The notes under the pieces: model-generated
What the model was told of the DNA's origin: nothing
Database searches by the model: none
The model's input: the letters and a program-made list of their open reading frames with translations, nothing else
DNA from: Saprospiraceae bacterium
GTDB taxonomy: Bacteria > Bacteroidota > Bacteroidia > Chitinophagales > Saprospiraceae
Length of the DNA: 64,000 nt
Direction of reading: 5' to 3'
Assembly: GCA_026982695.1 (NCBI GenBank)
Contig: JALSGS010000053.1
Location: forward strand, 178,925-242,924
Position numbers and translations under genes: made by a program
Shown here: piece after piece, positions 9,346-19,200 of the stretch
Layout of the letters: each line of letters opens with the position of its first letter
Numbering within the stretch: position 1 is the stretch's first letter

Positions 9346-10674
9346 ATGCTTACAGCCATCGTCGCCACTTTCATCATTGGGTATTTGGTCATTGTTTTTG
9401 AGCATCCGCTACGGCTGGACAAATCGGTACCTGCACTGATCATGGGTGCGCTTATATGGGCACTCATCTCACTTAGCGGTTTAGATGTAGTAGATCACCT
9501 ACACAAAATCTCAAAACTCGACCCAGTACTGCTCCATCATACAGGCAAGACTGCTGAAATTCTCTTTTTCTTATTGGGTGCCATGACGATTGTGGAGTTG
9601 GTAGACTTACATCGAGGGTTTGCCGTAATCACCAACCGCATCACCACGCATAGCAAAGTCAAACTGATGTGGTTATTATGTGTGCTGTCATTTTTTCTAT
9701 CTGCTACATTAGACAACTTGGCTGCCACCATCGTGCTTGTTTCTCTACTGAGACGGTTAGTGCCCCATCGAGAAGAACGGCTGTGGTTTGTCTCGATGGC
9801 TGTCATTGGCGCCAACGCGGGAGGAGCTTGGTCGCCCATAGGCGATGTCACTACCACGATGCTGTGGATTGGCAAAAAAGTCAGCACGCCCGGGTTGATC
9901 GAACACCTGGTATTGCCGTCAATTGTATGCATTGTAGTACCTGCAATTATTGCCTCGTTTCTGAAACCTTTTCGCGGCCCTATACAGGTATCGCACGATT
10001 CAAGTTTATCGCGCAACAGGGAATTGTTGCTGTCGAGTAAGACGATGTTATTCGTAGGTATTGGCGCATTGATTTTCGTACCTATATTCAAGACGGTCAC
10101 TCATCTTCCTCCTTATGTGGGCATGATGCTATCGTTGGGGTTTGTGTGGATGGTATCGGAATACATTCACCCCGAAGAGGACTTTTCAGAAGAGCGCCGC
10201 CACATGTACTCGGTACACAAGGCACTATCGCGTGTGGAATTGTCGAGTATTACCTTCTTTTTGGGCATCTTATTGGCTGTAGCAGGTCTGGAATCAGTGG
10301 CTGTCACGCACAACGGCCATCAGGTAGGCTTTTTGATGTACTTGGCCGAGGTGCTCCAGCAAGCTGTACCCAATCAGAATATTGTAGTGATGATCTTGGG
10401 CGTACTTTCTGCCATTGTAGACAACGTGCCATTAGTAGCAGCTACGATGGGCATGTATACTGAGCCCATAGATGCTTCTTTGTGGCACTTCATCGCCTAT
10501 TCGGCAGGTACGGGTGGCAGTATGCTCATCATTGGCTCAGCAGCAGGAGTGGCAGCTATGGGTATGGAGCGCATCAATTTTATTTGGTATTTAAAAAATA
10601 TCAGTTGGTTGGCAGCTTTGGGATTCGTCTCGGGTGCCTTGACATTTTTAGCTGTTAGTGGCCTAATTGACTAA
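9346..10674 (+). CDS. nhaD: NhaD-family Na+/H+ antiporter
   Basis: Inner-membrane sodium/proton exchanger of the ion transporter superfamily. 442 residues with about 11-12 hydrophobic helices. Family hallmarks are visible: SATLDNLAATIVLVSLLRRL (about residues 121-140), NAGGAWSPIGDVTTTMLWI (about 158-176) and, near the C-terminus, SAIVDNVPLVAATMGMY and SAGTGGSMLIIGSAAGVAAMG. A purine-rich AAGGAAAAG lies before the ATG. A small lipoprotein gene follows 21 bases downstream in the same direction. ArsB-like anion transport is the main alternative; the NAGGAWSPIGD motif favours NhaD. Confidence 0.9.
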   Translation: MLTAIVATFIIGYLVIVFEHPLRLDKSVPALIMGALIWALISLSGLDVVDHLHKISKLDPVLLHHTGKTAEILFFLLGAMTIVELVDLHRGFAVITNRITTHSKVKLMWLLCVLSFFLSATLDNLAATIVLVSLLRRLVPHREERLWFVSMAVIGANAGGAWSPIGDVTTTMLWIGKKVSTPGLIEHLVLPSIVCIVVPAIIASFLKPFRGPIQVSHDSSLSRNRELLLSSKTMLFVGIGALIFVPIFKTVTHLPPYVGMMLSLGFVWMVSEYIHPEEDFSEERRHMYSVHKALSRVELSSITFFLGILLAVAGLESVAVTHNGHQVGFLMYLAEVLQQAVPNQNIVVMILGVLSAIVDNVPLVAATMGMYTEPIDASLWHFIAYSAGTGGSMLIIGSAAGVAAMGMERINFIWYLKNISWLAALGFVSGALTFLAVSGLID

Positions 10675-10695
10675 GGCATGCAACTTTTTTAACTT

Positions 10696-11112
10696 ATGGT
10701 ACATAGCGATCGACTTTGGCGCTTTAGCATAGGTGTGATATTATTCATTTGGGCCGGATGCGAGCTATTCTTCCCCGAACGCTTATTGGAGGGGCAATGG
10801 CAAGCTACAGTGGTGCTGGAAGAAGGTGATACGTTACCTGTAGATGTAGGGCAAATTCGGCTGATATTCGACGACGAAGGGCACTACCGCTATCACAGCA
10901 CGCTCAACTATCGAGAAGCAGGTTTCTACAAGTTGGAAGGTGCACTACTCTACACCCGCGATACAACTCATCGCGACACAGTGCTCGAGCGCTTCGTCAA
11001 GGTGCCCGTACTCACCACCGACTCAATGGTCGTGCTCATGCGCACGCGGGAAGACAAAGAACGCCTCCTTCGCTTCAGAAGGATTCCTGATAGTCCCTCA
11101 TCTGACCACTGA
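10696..11112 (+). CDS. Small lipoprotein, lipocalin-like
   Basis: 138 residues. The signal peptide ends in a lipobox (IWAGC), followed by GQWQATVVLEEGDTLPVDVG and a series of alternating strands (HYRYHSTLNYREAGFYKLEG, YTRDTTHRD). This pattern resembles the lipocalin-like lipoproteins of Bacteroidota, which typically start 'GxWxxxxv'. The ligand is unknown. Its 3' end overlaps the convergent M43 protease gene by 15 bases. It is probably cotranscribed with nhaD, but no functional link is evident. Confidence 0.75.
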   Translation: MVHSDRLWRFSIGVILFIWAGCELFFPERLLEGQWQATVVLEEGDTLPVDVGQIRLIFDDEGHYRYHSTLNYREAGFYKLEGALLYTRDTTHRDTVLERFVKVPVLTTDSMVVLMRTREDKERLLRFRRIPDSPSSDH

Positions 11113-12264
11113 ACACAATCTCCGGTCGATGACCTTTCCTTGGCTGTCTTTCAGCTGAAACAGATAGGTGCCCGAGGGCAAGCGATGGTGTATGCGGGCC
11201 GTAGTGCCGTTTGCCGAAAGGCGCTTCACACATCGCCCGTGCAAGTCATACCACTCGAGTGTCATTTGATCGGGGTAGTCCCATTGGACCGATAGGACGC
11301 CATCGTTAGGGTTGGGATACAGCCGCACGCCAATGCCTTCATTGGGGGTATCAGTGGATACAGGCGTAAAGACACAGCCATCGCTATCTTTTAGTGTGCT
11401 ACGCGGGCCATTGAGTGTGGCCCACATCAGGTCGCGCTGCTGGGGCGTAAAGAGTGCCATACAGGCATCGTTGGTATAATACATGAAGTTCATACTCATG
11501 TCGGGCGTACCACAACTAAATACCAACCAAGTAGGACATTCGCCCTGGTAAGTAAGCTCAGAGAGCGGGGTATCATCTATACCATCGTCTTGGTTACAAG
11601 TAGGTGCATCGGGCCCCCATGGATGCGGCAAGCCCAGATAATGACCTACCTCATGTACTGTGGTGATACCTTGATCGTAGGGCACTGTAGCGTCTTTTCC
11701 AAAAAAGGCATAGTGCACTTCTACTCCATCTTCAGCTGCTGGGCCTTGCTCCGGAAAAGAGGCAGTACCCGTGATGCCACCTGCAAAGCGCGTCACCCAG
11801 ATATTGAGATATCGTTGAGGGTCCCACGCATCGAGGCCGCCCATGCTGGTGTAGTGGAGTTCGGTGGTGCCACCGAGGGCAATGTTTGAGTTAGTGTGCC
11901 GCCGCTCAATGCCGGTAGTGGGCAGCCCCTGCGGATCTCGGGTAGCCAGACAGAAGCGAATTTTGGTATCGGTGATGTAAGGTGAAAACACGGATTGCGC
12001 CATCCAATCGGGAATGTGCTGCGCGCCAAAAGCTTCGTTTAGTGCCTCTATTTGGCTCCATACCCGCTCATCAGGGATGTTTTCTTCAGGCTCTTGCCAA
12101 ACAATGTGTACTACTACTGGGATAACTATTTCATCGGATAATGGGCCTGAAAATGGCAGTGCAGTTACTTCCCTTTCGGGGGTGACAAAACCGCAACGCT
12201 GGCTTACGGAAACACTTGCAGCCAATTGAAATACAAGAAACAACAAATATACGCGCACCGACAT
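11098..12264 (-). CDS. Secreted M43-type zinc metalloprotease with T9SS type A sorting domain
   Basis: 388 residues from the ATG at 12262-12264 (MSVRVYLLFLVFQLAASVSVS, signal peptide); the longer GTG-initiated reading is less likely. The catalytic domain has the extended zinc motif HEVGHYLGLPH (residues 204-214) and a downstream Met-turn region (MSMNFMYYTNDACMALFTPQQ), typical of pappalysin-like M43 peptidases. The last 75 residues (VRLYPNPNDGVLSVQW, then LPSGTYLFQL) are a T9SS type A C-terminal sorting domain. The enzyme should therefore be exported by Sec, translocated by T9SS and released or attached at the cell surface. It follows the UbiA-like gene by 31 bases. Confidence 0.93.
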   Translation of the reverse strand: MSVRVYLLFLVFQLAASVSVSQRCGFVTPEREVTALPFSGPLSDEIVIPVVVHIVWQEPEENIPDERVWSQIEALNEAFGAQHIPDWMAQSVFSPYITDTKIRFCLATRDPQGLPTTGIERRHTNSNIALGGTTELHYTSMGGLDAWDPQRYLNIWVTRFAGGITGTASFPEQGPAAEDGVEVHYAFFGKDATVPYDQGITTVHEVGHYLGLPHPWGPDAPTCNQDDGIDDTPLSELTYQGECPTWLVFSCGTPDMSMNFMYYTNDACMALFTPQQRDLMWATLNGPRSTLKDSDGCVFTPVSTDTPNEGIGVRLYPNPNDGVLSVQWDYPDQMTLEWYDLHGRCVKRLSANGTTARIHHRLPSGTYLFQLKDSQGKVIDRRLCSVVR

Positions 12265-12295
12265 GTGGCTAAATGTTGTGGTTTGTTTTACAAAG

Positions 12296-13153
12296 TTAAA
12301 GATACCAGCCACACCACACTAGGCCAAACTGCAAGATCATGGTGCCATCGAGCAGACCTGTAAAGTAATAGTCGTGAGTCATTTTTGGCGAAAGCCATAT
12401 CCACCACCCAGAAAATGCTAATGCTAGCGCAAAGGCAAGCACTACACCAAAGGGGTAACAGCCAATAGCTGCGTTAAGTAGTACACATAGTGCCGTAATA
12501 GCCAAAGCACCTTCGGCCATCCAGATTGCTTTGTGTGGGCCCAAACGCACCGGCAAGGTGTATACACCAGCTTGGAGATCGACTGCTCGATCGCGCAAGT
12601 CGAAAGGCACGGTAATGGCAAAGAGAAAAGTAAAACGCTCGAGCAACATTAACCAGGTGGCTATTTGGCCTTGCAAATGCCACTCTACGGCCGGTAGCCA
12701 CACGGTAAGCCAGGTATAGGCGAAAGCAATAAAGAAGATTTTTGAGCTGCCAAAATCGCGCAACCGCCTACCCTTTTTCCCCCATGGCACCACATATGCG
12801 CCTGAGACCACAGCTGCAGGGACAATCCACAGCTGTTGCCGCCACGGCATGCGTAGCAAATGCCATAAGCTCATCAGGCCAGCTAACAGACCATAGGTAA
12901 TGATGTGATGCCGGTGCTCGTAGATTACCTGATAGCGCCCTTCCCGAACAAAGGCCATGAACTTACTCAGCCCAATGATACGATGGAAAGCATAGAGTGA
13001 GAGCGTGCCGAAAAAAACAAAAGCCACGCCATGAGTCCAACGCACATTACCCGACAAGAGCAGTTGCGTCTGGGCATACATGGCAGCTGCTCCCAAGGCA
13101 ATCCACAGATTGCTGTACAATATCAGATCGATGAGTTGGCGACCCCAGCTCAC
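12296..13153 (-). CDS. UbiA-like membrane prenyltransferase family protein
   Basis: Polytopic membrane protein, about 285 residues with 8-9 hydrophobic helices. The second Asp-rich motif of the UbiA family is recognisable (VPFDLRDRAVDLQAGVYTLPVRLG is the region; key residues D-x-R-D-x-x-x-D). The first motif (normally NxxxDxxxD between helices 2 and 3) is not present; the corresponding segment reads SLYAFHRIIGL. I chose the GTG at 13151-13153 because it falls just after the stop of the upstream M42 gene. A TTG at 13190-13192 would add 13 residues and overlap that gene. The substrate is unknown, and activity is uncertain given the missing motif. Confidence 0.75.
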   Translation of the reverse strand: MSWGRQLIDLILYSNLWIALGAAAMYAQTQLLLSGNVRWTHGVAFVFFGTLSLYAFHRIIGLSKFMAFVREGRYQVIYEHRHHIITYGLLAGLMSLWHLLRMPWRQQLWIVPAAVVSGAYVVPWGKKGRRLRDFGSSKIFFIAFAYTWLTVWLPAVEWHLQGQIATWLMLLERFTFLFAITVPFDLRDRAVDLQAGVYTLPVRLGPHKAIWMAEGALAITALCVLLNAAIGCYPFGVVLAFALALAFSGWWIWLSPKMTHDYYFTGLLDGTMILQFGLVWCGWYL

Positions 13154-13160
13154 GAGCTGT

Positions 13161-14237
13161 TTACAAATAGTGGAAGCTCTGGCCGTATTCAATGCGTTTT
13201 AACGTTTCCAACAACAGCAATACCACGTGTTCAATATCATCTTTATGTGCCATTTCTACAGTAGTATGCATGTAGCGCAAAGGCAAAGAGATCAAGGCAG
13301 AGGGCACCCCACCCCCTGAATAGGCAAAGGCATCGGTATCGGTGCCGGTAGAGCGGCTCGCCACTTCGCGCTGCAACGGAATATCGGCTGCTGCCGCAGC
13401 CTCTACGATTAGCTGTAACAGCTTGTTGTGTACAGCAGGCGCATAAGTAATTGTAGGCCCTTTGCCACAGGCTATCTCGCCGTGTTTTTTCTTATCCACC
13501 AGCGGTGTAGTGGTATCATGTGTCACATCGGTCACTAAGGCGACGTTGGGCTGTATGGTATGGGCAATCATTCCCGCACCGCGAAGCCCCACTTCTTCTT
13601 GCACCGAATTGACGATGTAGAGCGAATAAGGTAGTTCGATACTTTGCTCGCGAATGAGGCGGGCCACTTGTGCAATGCAAAAGCCACCCATGCGATTGTC
13701 GAGGGCACGGCCAGTATAAAAGCGACCGTTGAGTTTGACAAGCTCATCTTCAAAAGTAATGACACAACCCACATGTATGCCCATCGACAAAACTTCCTCG
13801 CGATCTTTGGCGCCTACGTCGATAAAGATATTGTCAAGTGTAGGGGTTAGCTTGCTATCACTTCGGCGTGTGTGTATGGCTGGCCATCCAAATACACCTT
13901 TGACAACTCCCTTGGCTGTGTGTATATGCACGCGCTTAGACGGCGCAATCTGATGATCAGAGCCACCATTTCGGGCTACGTAGATAAAGCCATCATCCGT
14001 GATGTAGTGTACGAACCAGCTGATTTCGTCGGCATGCGCTTCAATGACTACTTTGTAGTCTTTAGCGGGGTTAATCACGCCATATACTGTGCCATACTCG
14101 TCACTTCCCCATTCGTCTACAAAGGGACGCACATAATCGAGCCACAGCTTTTGCCCTTCTACTTCGAAGCCCGTAGGAGAGGAGTTGTTCAAATACTCAA
14201 ATAGAAAAGTTTCGGTTTCCTTGTTGATGATGGACAT
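13161..14237 (-). CDS. M42-family metallo-aminopeptidase
   Basis: Cytosolic dinuclear-metal aminopeptidase of the glutamyl aminopeptidase / TET type. 358 residues. Metal and catalytic residues are all visible: H68 and D70 in EAHADE, D180 in ALDNRMGG, the EE pair 214-215 in VQEEVGLRG, D237 in VTDVTHD, and a late His in YMHTTVEMAH. The inserted PDZ-like domain lies around residues 75-165. Sometimes annotated endoglucanase M or CelM by old transfer; peptidase is correct. It is second in the run pyrE - M42 - UbiA-like - M43, 15 bases after pyrE. Confidence 0.93.
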   Translation of the reverse strand: MSIINKETETFLFEYLNNSSPTGFEVEGQKLWLDYVRPFVDEWGSDEYGTVYGVINPAKDYKVVIEAHADEISWFVHYITDDGFIYVARNGGSDHQIAPSKRVHIHTAKGVVKGVFGWPAIHTRRSDSKLTPTLDNIFIDVGAKDREEVLSMGIHVGCVITFEDELVKLNGRFYTGRALDNRMGGFCIAQVARLIREQSIELPYSLYIVNSVQEEVGLRGAGMIAHTIQPNVALVTDVTHDTTTPLVDKKKHGEIACGKGPTITYAPAVHNKLLQLIVEAAAAADIPLQREVASRSTGTDTDAFAYSGGGVPSALISLPLRYMHTTVEMAHKDDIEHVVLLLLETLKRIEYGQSFHYL

Positions 14238-14252
14238 GTATTCGTTTTTGGG

Positions 14253-14891
14253 TTATTCAATGGATTGCGTTGTCCAATGAGCGGGATCTTGGCGCCATGC
14301 TTCGAGCAAGTCGAGCCAATGAGCCTCTAAGTAATGAGAGGCCACAGCTTCTTCGAGTAACACCTGATAATTCGTCAACGTGCTCCAAGGCAGCTGGGCT
14401 TGTTCAAAGGCCTTTGCTGCTTGCGCAAAACCATACGTAAAGATCGCCAATACACCTATTATTTCTACACCGACTTGCTGCAAAGCATCTGCAGCTCGCA
14501 ATACACTATTGCCCGTAGAGATGAGGTCCTCGATGATCAATGCACGCTGGCCTGCATGCACCCTACCTTCAATTTGATTTTGACGACCATGCTCCTTAGG
14601 CTTACTGCGCACATAAGCAAAAGGCTTGTCCAGCTGGTCGGCCAATAGCACGCCATGCGCAATACCTGCAGTAGCCACTCCCGCTACTAAATCGAAAGGC
14701 TCAAAGTGGCCTGCCTTTTCGGCAAACTGATTTTTAATAAAAGTACGTACCTCAGGGAAAGACAGAATCAAGCGATTGTCACAATAAATAGGAGCCTTCC
14801 AGCCCGAAGCCCAAGTAAAGGGATGCACTGGCTCAAGCTGGATTGCTTTTATTTGCAAAAGATATTTTGCAAGCTTTCTTGCTGTATTCAT
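14253..14891 (-). CDS. pyrE: Orotate phosphoribosyltransferase
   Basis: Converts orotate and PRPP to orotidine 5'-phosphate in pyrimidine synthesis. 212 residues, normal length. The PRPP-binding motif is ALIIEDLISTGNSV (residues 117-130), the flexible catalytic loop is around YVRSKPKEHGRQNQIEG (93-109), and FTWASGWKAPIYCDNR (25-40) is the orotate-side loop. It is the first gene of its minus-strand run. Its start codon is separated from the divergent NUDIX gene by only 21 bases. Confidence 0.96.
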   Translation of the reverse strand: MNTARKLAKYLLQIKAIQLEPVHPFTWASGWKAPIYCDNRLILSFPEVRTFIKNQFAEKAGHFEPFDLVAGVATAGIAHGVLLADQLDKPFAYVRSKPKEHGRQNQIEGRVHAGQRALIIEDLISTGNSVLRAADALQQVGVEIIGVLAIFTYGFAQAAKAFEQAQLPWSTLTNYQVLLEEAVASHYLEAHWLDLLEAWRQDPAHWTTQSIE

Positions 14892-14912
14892 GCTTTAAAA
14901 ATTAAGGGCCAA

Positions 14913-15551
14913 ATGTACAAAATCTATGTGAACGACCGCCCCCTCATATTAGCTGAAAAGGACGAGTCCCTACAACTATCTGAACGTGCACAAGTTCTTG
15001 AAAATGACTATTTAGGCAAACCTAAACACCTACTTCCATACGTAGACCTAATGGAAAAGTCGCAGCGCTACGACGCAGTGATTATCCGTCATACACCAGC
15101 CCTGTTGCTATGGCAAGATTTCCAATTACTCTTCCACCTAATCGAGGCTGCAGGTGGCGTAGTGCACCGCACCGACTTACCTGCCCAAATACTGATGATT
15201 CTGCGACGCAATGTGTGGGATTTGCCAAAAGGAAAAATTGATGAAGGTGAAACACCCCAACAGGCTGCCCTCAGAGAAGTGGCCGAAGAAACAGGGCTAG
15301 TGTGCACCCTAGAGCAACGCCTAACACATACTTTCCATACCTACCGATTAAAACGCAAGCGCATCCTAAAAAAGACCGGGTGGTATCGCATGATCACTCA
15401 TTCACCCAATGAATTAAAGCTGCAACGAACCGAAGAGATCGAAAGTGCTTGCTGGATCGAACCACAACAGGCACTGCATGAACTTCATCCCATGTGGCAA
15501 AATATTCGAGATGTATTGCACATCGAGGCACTCAAAACATCACATGAATAA
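14913..15551 (+). CDS. NUDIX hydrolase
   Basis: Hydrolyses a nucleoside diphosphate linked to another moiety; the substrate is not readable. 212 residues from the ATG at 14913 (MYKIYVNDRPLILAEKDE). An N-terminal unknown segment of about 75 residues precedes the Nudix fold. The Nudix box is complete at residues 107-128: G-KIDEG-E-TPQQAAL-RE-VA-EE-TG. The reading frame is open further upstream inside pyrE, but the N-terminal sequence chosen looks like a genuine protein start. The two divergent genes must have their promoters inside each other's 5' regions. Confidence 0.9.
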   Translation: MYKIYVNDRPLILAEKDESLQLSERAQVLENDYLGKPKHLLPYVDLMEKSQRYDAVIIRHTPALLLWQDFQLLFHLIEAAGGVVHRTDLPAQILMILRRNVWDLPKGKIDEGETPQQAALREVAEETGLVCTLEQRLTHTFHTYRLKRKRILKKTGWYRMITHSPNELKLQRTEEIESACWIEPQQALHELHPMWQNIRDVLHIEALKTSHE

Positions 15552-15751
15552 CAAAACACATCACCATTTTAAAAATTATCGCACAATTCACAATTCATCT
15601 GCCAAAGCATTCGTTAATTACTGCCCAATACAAACAGATCATTTATCGTTTTACGCCATTGACCCAATAATGATTCAACAATTGTCGGCTTATTGATAAT
15701 TTTTTTGATTGTAAAGCGACTTCTATAAAACGCACTTACACTGATGCCTTT

Positions 15752-15759
15752 TATCTTTG
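15752..15759 (+). promoter_or_regulatory. Candidate -7 box TATCTTTG
   Basis: TATCTTTG matches TAnnTTTG, about 43 bases before the ATG at 15803. No TTTG sits at the expected -33 distance, so only half the promoter is supported. The A/T-rich stretch 15552-15802 holds no gene. Confidence 0.4.
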
Positions 15760-15802
15760 AGTGCTGTTTTTGGCAATCCACTTATTCACAAATTATAAAA
15801 CC

Positions 15803-16174
15803 ATGACGATGAAAAAGGGTATCGTGCTCGGTGTCCTGTTGATTTGCCTTGGCGGGGTGACAATGGCGCAAAATGCGGTAGAAGGCGATGGCGAGAAAAC
15901 GCCTTTGCTCAAGGAGCTGACCAGTAGCGATTGGTCTTTTTTTGTAGACAAAGAGCAAGGGGTATATTTTATCGATTTCGAACTTTTCAAAGAAAATTTG
16001 AAAGAGATCCTCGTCACCGATTCTACAGGAAAAATTGTATATCACGACGAGCTTTGGGACCTACCTGTAAATACCATTTACGAGTTAGATTTCAACAAAA
16101 TTGGGCAAGGCGACTTTACCATTGAGCTGCATAGTTATACGCATGTTTACCGGAAAAACCTCACAGTCCAATAA
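15803..16174 (+). CDS. Small exported protein of unknown function
   Basis: 123 residues from the ATG at 15803 (MTMKKGIVLGVLLICLGGVTMAQ, signal peptide with cleavage after AQ). The mature part is mostly beta: WSFFVDKEQGVYFIDFELF, ITDSTGKIVYHDELW-like strands, and a last strand HVYRKNLTVQ. The phrase 'VTDSTGKIVYHDELWDLP ... YELDFNKIGQGDFTIEL' resembles the beta-sandwich of T9SS sorting domains, but without the usual NP start and without a passenger domain. I do not assign a function. It is followed by a strong hairpin at 16207-16246. Confidence 0.75.
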   Translation: MTMKKGIVLGVLLICLGGVTMAQNAVEGDGEKTPLLKELTSSDWSFFVDKEQGVYFIDFELFKENLKEILVTDSTGKIVYHDELWDLPVNTIYELDFNKIGQGDFTIELHSYTHVYRKNLTVQ

Positions 16175-16206
16175 AGCAAGTGAGGGCTTATCGAATCCTA
16201 ATGCAA

Positions 16207-16246
16207 GCCAAGCGGCTGCGTGCAATGACGCATGCAGCCACTTGGC
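16207..16246. terminator. Bidirectional hairpin between convergent genes
   Basis: A 17-bp stem (arms 16207-16223 and 16230-16246, one mismatch and one G-U pair) with a 6-base loop is followed by ATTTT on the plus strand. It lies between the stop at 16174 (+) and the stop at 16250 (-), where a shared terminator is expected. Confidence 0.7.
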
Positions 16247-16249
16247 ATT

Positions 16250-19200
16250 TTAGCGCAACAAAGTTACATTGCCTTTTAGTACAATGGTTTTTCCCCCCAC
16301 ACATGCGATCCATGCTTGCCAAGCATATACATCAGGTGGCAATGAGCGCCCCTGGAAGGTGCCATCCCAAGCTTGCGTCACATCAGTAGTACGAAACACT
16401 TCTTCGCCCCAGCGGTCGTATACTACCAATTCTATTTGTGCAACAGGCCCATATACTTGAAACTGATCATTAATACCATCGCCATTGGGCGAAAACGTAT
16501 TGGGTACATACACGTAAGGAGGCACGCACCCTCCTAATACAGGTACCCACAAGCTATAGCTCCACATACACCCTCTAAAATCGGTTACAGTAGCTACAAA
16601 AGTCGTAGGCTCTTGGAGCACGGCTGTCACTTGTTGAGGGCTTACCAACTCAAATGGCACAGATGGATCGGCATACCAATCAATAGAGGGAAAAGATAAA
16701 TTTTCTAAAGTGACACTTACTTCTTGGCCCGCATAAACAGGAGTGGGAAAAGCCTGCATTGAAGCAAAGGGTCGAGCAAACACTTCTACCTGTACTATGC
16801 CGTGGGCAGTACATCCAGCAGCATTGACGGCTTCGAACTGATAGAGTGTGCTCTCCAAAGGGCTCACGGCAATGACGGGTTCATTGGGGTCAGTAAGGAT
16901 GGCCTCCTGGGGCTGCCAAGAGACTGACCAAGGAATTGAGCTGGCATTGGCAAGAGCAAGCTGAAGTGTATCCTGCCCACGGCATAGGGTGTAGAAGTTG
17001 TACCAAGACAATTGCAACCCTTTGTGAACTACTTCCACCGTATCATACCCTGGGCAAGCTTTTGGATGCGTAGCCTCGACGATCAATACATTCGTATCGG
17101 TAGGTTGCCAGGTGTAATTGGGGCCAAGATGTACGGGATTTGCCGTATCGGGCCACACATACCACTGGATCAGTGCTGGCAAATTCGTCATAGCATTTAG
17201 AGATATGGCCTCCCCACAGCTAGCTGTATCCGCTGGCAATGTCACTTGCACAGGTGGCAATGAGAAGACGTGCACCGTATCGATCAGTTGACACTGGGGC
17301 ATCGCTAAGGAGTGTACTTGTGCGATATACGTACCTGGGGCCAATACAGTAGGTTGGGTTGCTGTGGGGTCAAGTACATTTTGGGGTGGTGCCCACAAAA
17401 AGCCAAGTCCAGGGGGCAAATCGAATGTCAGCGCAGTGGGAAAGTTGCAGGCGAGGGCTGAATCGGGCAATGGTGGCGCGATGGGTGCAGCATGCAATAT
17501 AGCCCAAGCAGTGTCGCGGCAGCCCGGTTGCGTGTAGACGGCCAGGCCCACCCATAAGGTATCGGGATACACCCACTGCGCCCAGAGTGAGTCGCCTGAA
17601 ATCAAGGTATCGGCAGGCGCAAACCATGTCAGTTGTGCGATGGGTTGATCAGTGGACGTGGCATTGACAAACAAACCAGTAGCCATGCTATCGCATGCGA
17701 GGAGTTGGGCGTCTATGGCAGATTGGACTCCTGGCTCGTCCAGCGTGACGAGGAAAGGCACGGGCTCAAGACAAGTGAGGCTATCGCCAAAAGTCAGTAC
17801 AGCCAAGTAGGTGCCCGTACTGCCGTAATCCCAGCTGACGGGGCTTCCGCTAGCTTGGGCAGTGGGGTGATCTGGATCGCCGAACAGCCAATGTGCGATA
17901 GCTGCATTCACACCTTGCAGGGAAAAAGCGACTTCTGTACCTGCGCAGGGCACCCATTCCACCAAAGGGGATTGATTGGTAGTGTCAGGCACAAAGATAC
18001 TGAAGGTATCGCTCCACGTACAGCCGGCGGCATTGGTCGCATTTACCGAAAGGCCATACCCACCAGCTTGTTCAGGTACTAGCCAGGCGCTGTAGGGAAG
18101 ATCTGATTGCCACCCTTCTCCAGCAAAAGTGATGGTTACAGTAGAATCACTACTTAGAAAGGTAACATAGGCCGTATCGGCCGGGCAAACAGCGTGTGGA
18201 CCTACGAGTTGAGCCTGTATCCCCACATCGAGTAACAATACCGAGTCTGTAGTAGTGCAGCCATGTATATCGATGAGCTGCACGTACCATGTGGGATTGC
18301 CCGCCACGGATACCTGCAATGAATCTTCATAGCTCCATATAGCGTCAAAATCGGATTGAGTAGCCCAGGCAATTTCCGCTATTCCATCCCAATTGGCATA
18401 GAGCATTATGGAGTCGTCGCAGCTGGTCAGTGTATCAGTTAGACCAAGCTGAGGTAAGGGCCATACCTCGACCCACACTTGGCGCGTAATGCTGCAATTA
18501 CCCTGTATATCGGTAATGGTTACCACATACAAAGTACTGGTACTAGGAGTGGCTACGGGGTTTTGCGCCAAGCTATCGTCAAGGCTAGAAGCGGGGCTCC
18601 AGTAAAACAACAAGGCAGGATGGTTGCCATTATTGAGCAGCACACTTTGCCCTGCACACAACTGTAGGCTATCGGCAGGTAGCTCGTAATCGATCAGTGA
18701 AACATTGAGCCACTGGCTGAGTTGGGTACTACAACCTGCCGTATTAGTCACTTGTAGCGTGATTTGATAAGTACCACTTTTGTAAAAAACGAACTGGGGC
18801 TCAGGATCGTGGCTCAATACAAGCGTATCATTGAGCAGCCAAGTCCAGGAGGCAGGGACAAACAGAGTATCAACAGTCGTATTGTACACTTGATATATTA
18901 CACTATCTGTACAGGTAAGCGGCACGAGTGTGAAGTTGGGTATAAGCGACTCGGGCAACAGGTGTATGCTCTGGGTGAATGTATCGACACAATTGGAATT
19001 TGCTGCTGCGATGAGTGTCACATCGTACCAGCCAGTATCGGGAAATATCCAGGTAGGTGTTATGTCTGTGGAAGTACCTATTGCCGCGCCATCTTGCGAA
19101 AAGATCCAGAAAAAGGATTCGGCTTCTTCGCTCAAATTGACAAATGTCACTTCAAACTGGCCACATATCGCTTCAGGCGCAAAAAAGGCTGCAGTAGTCT

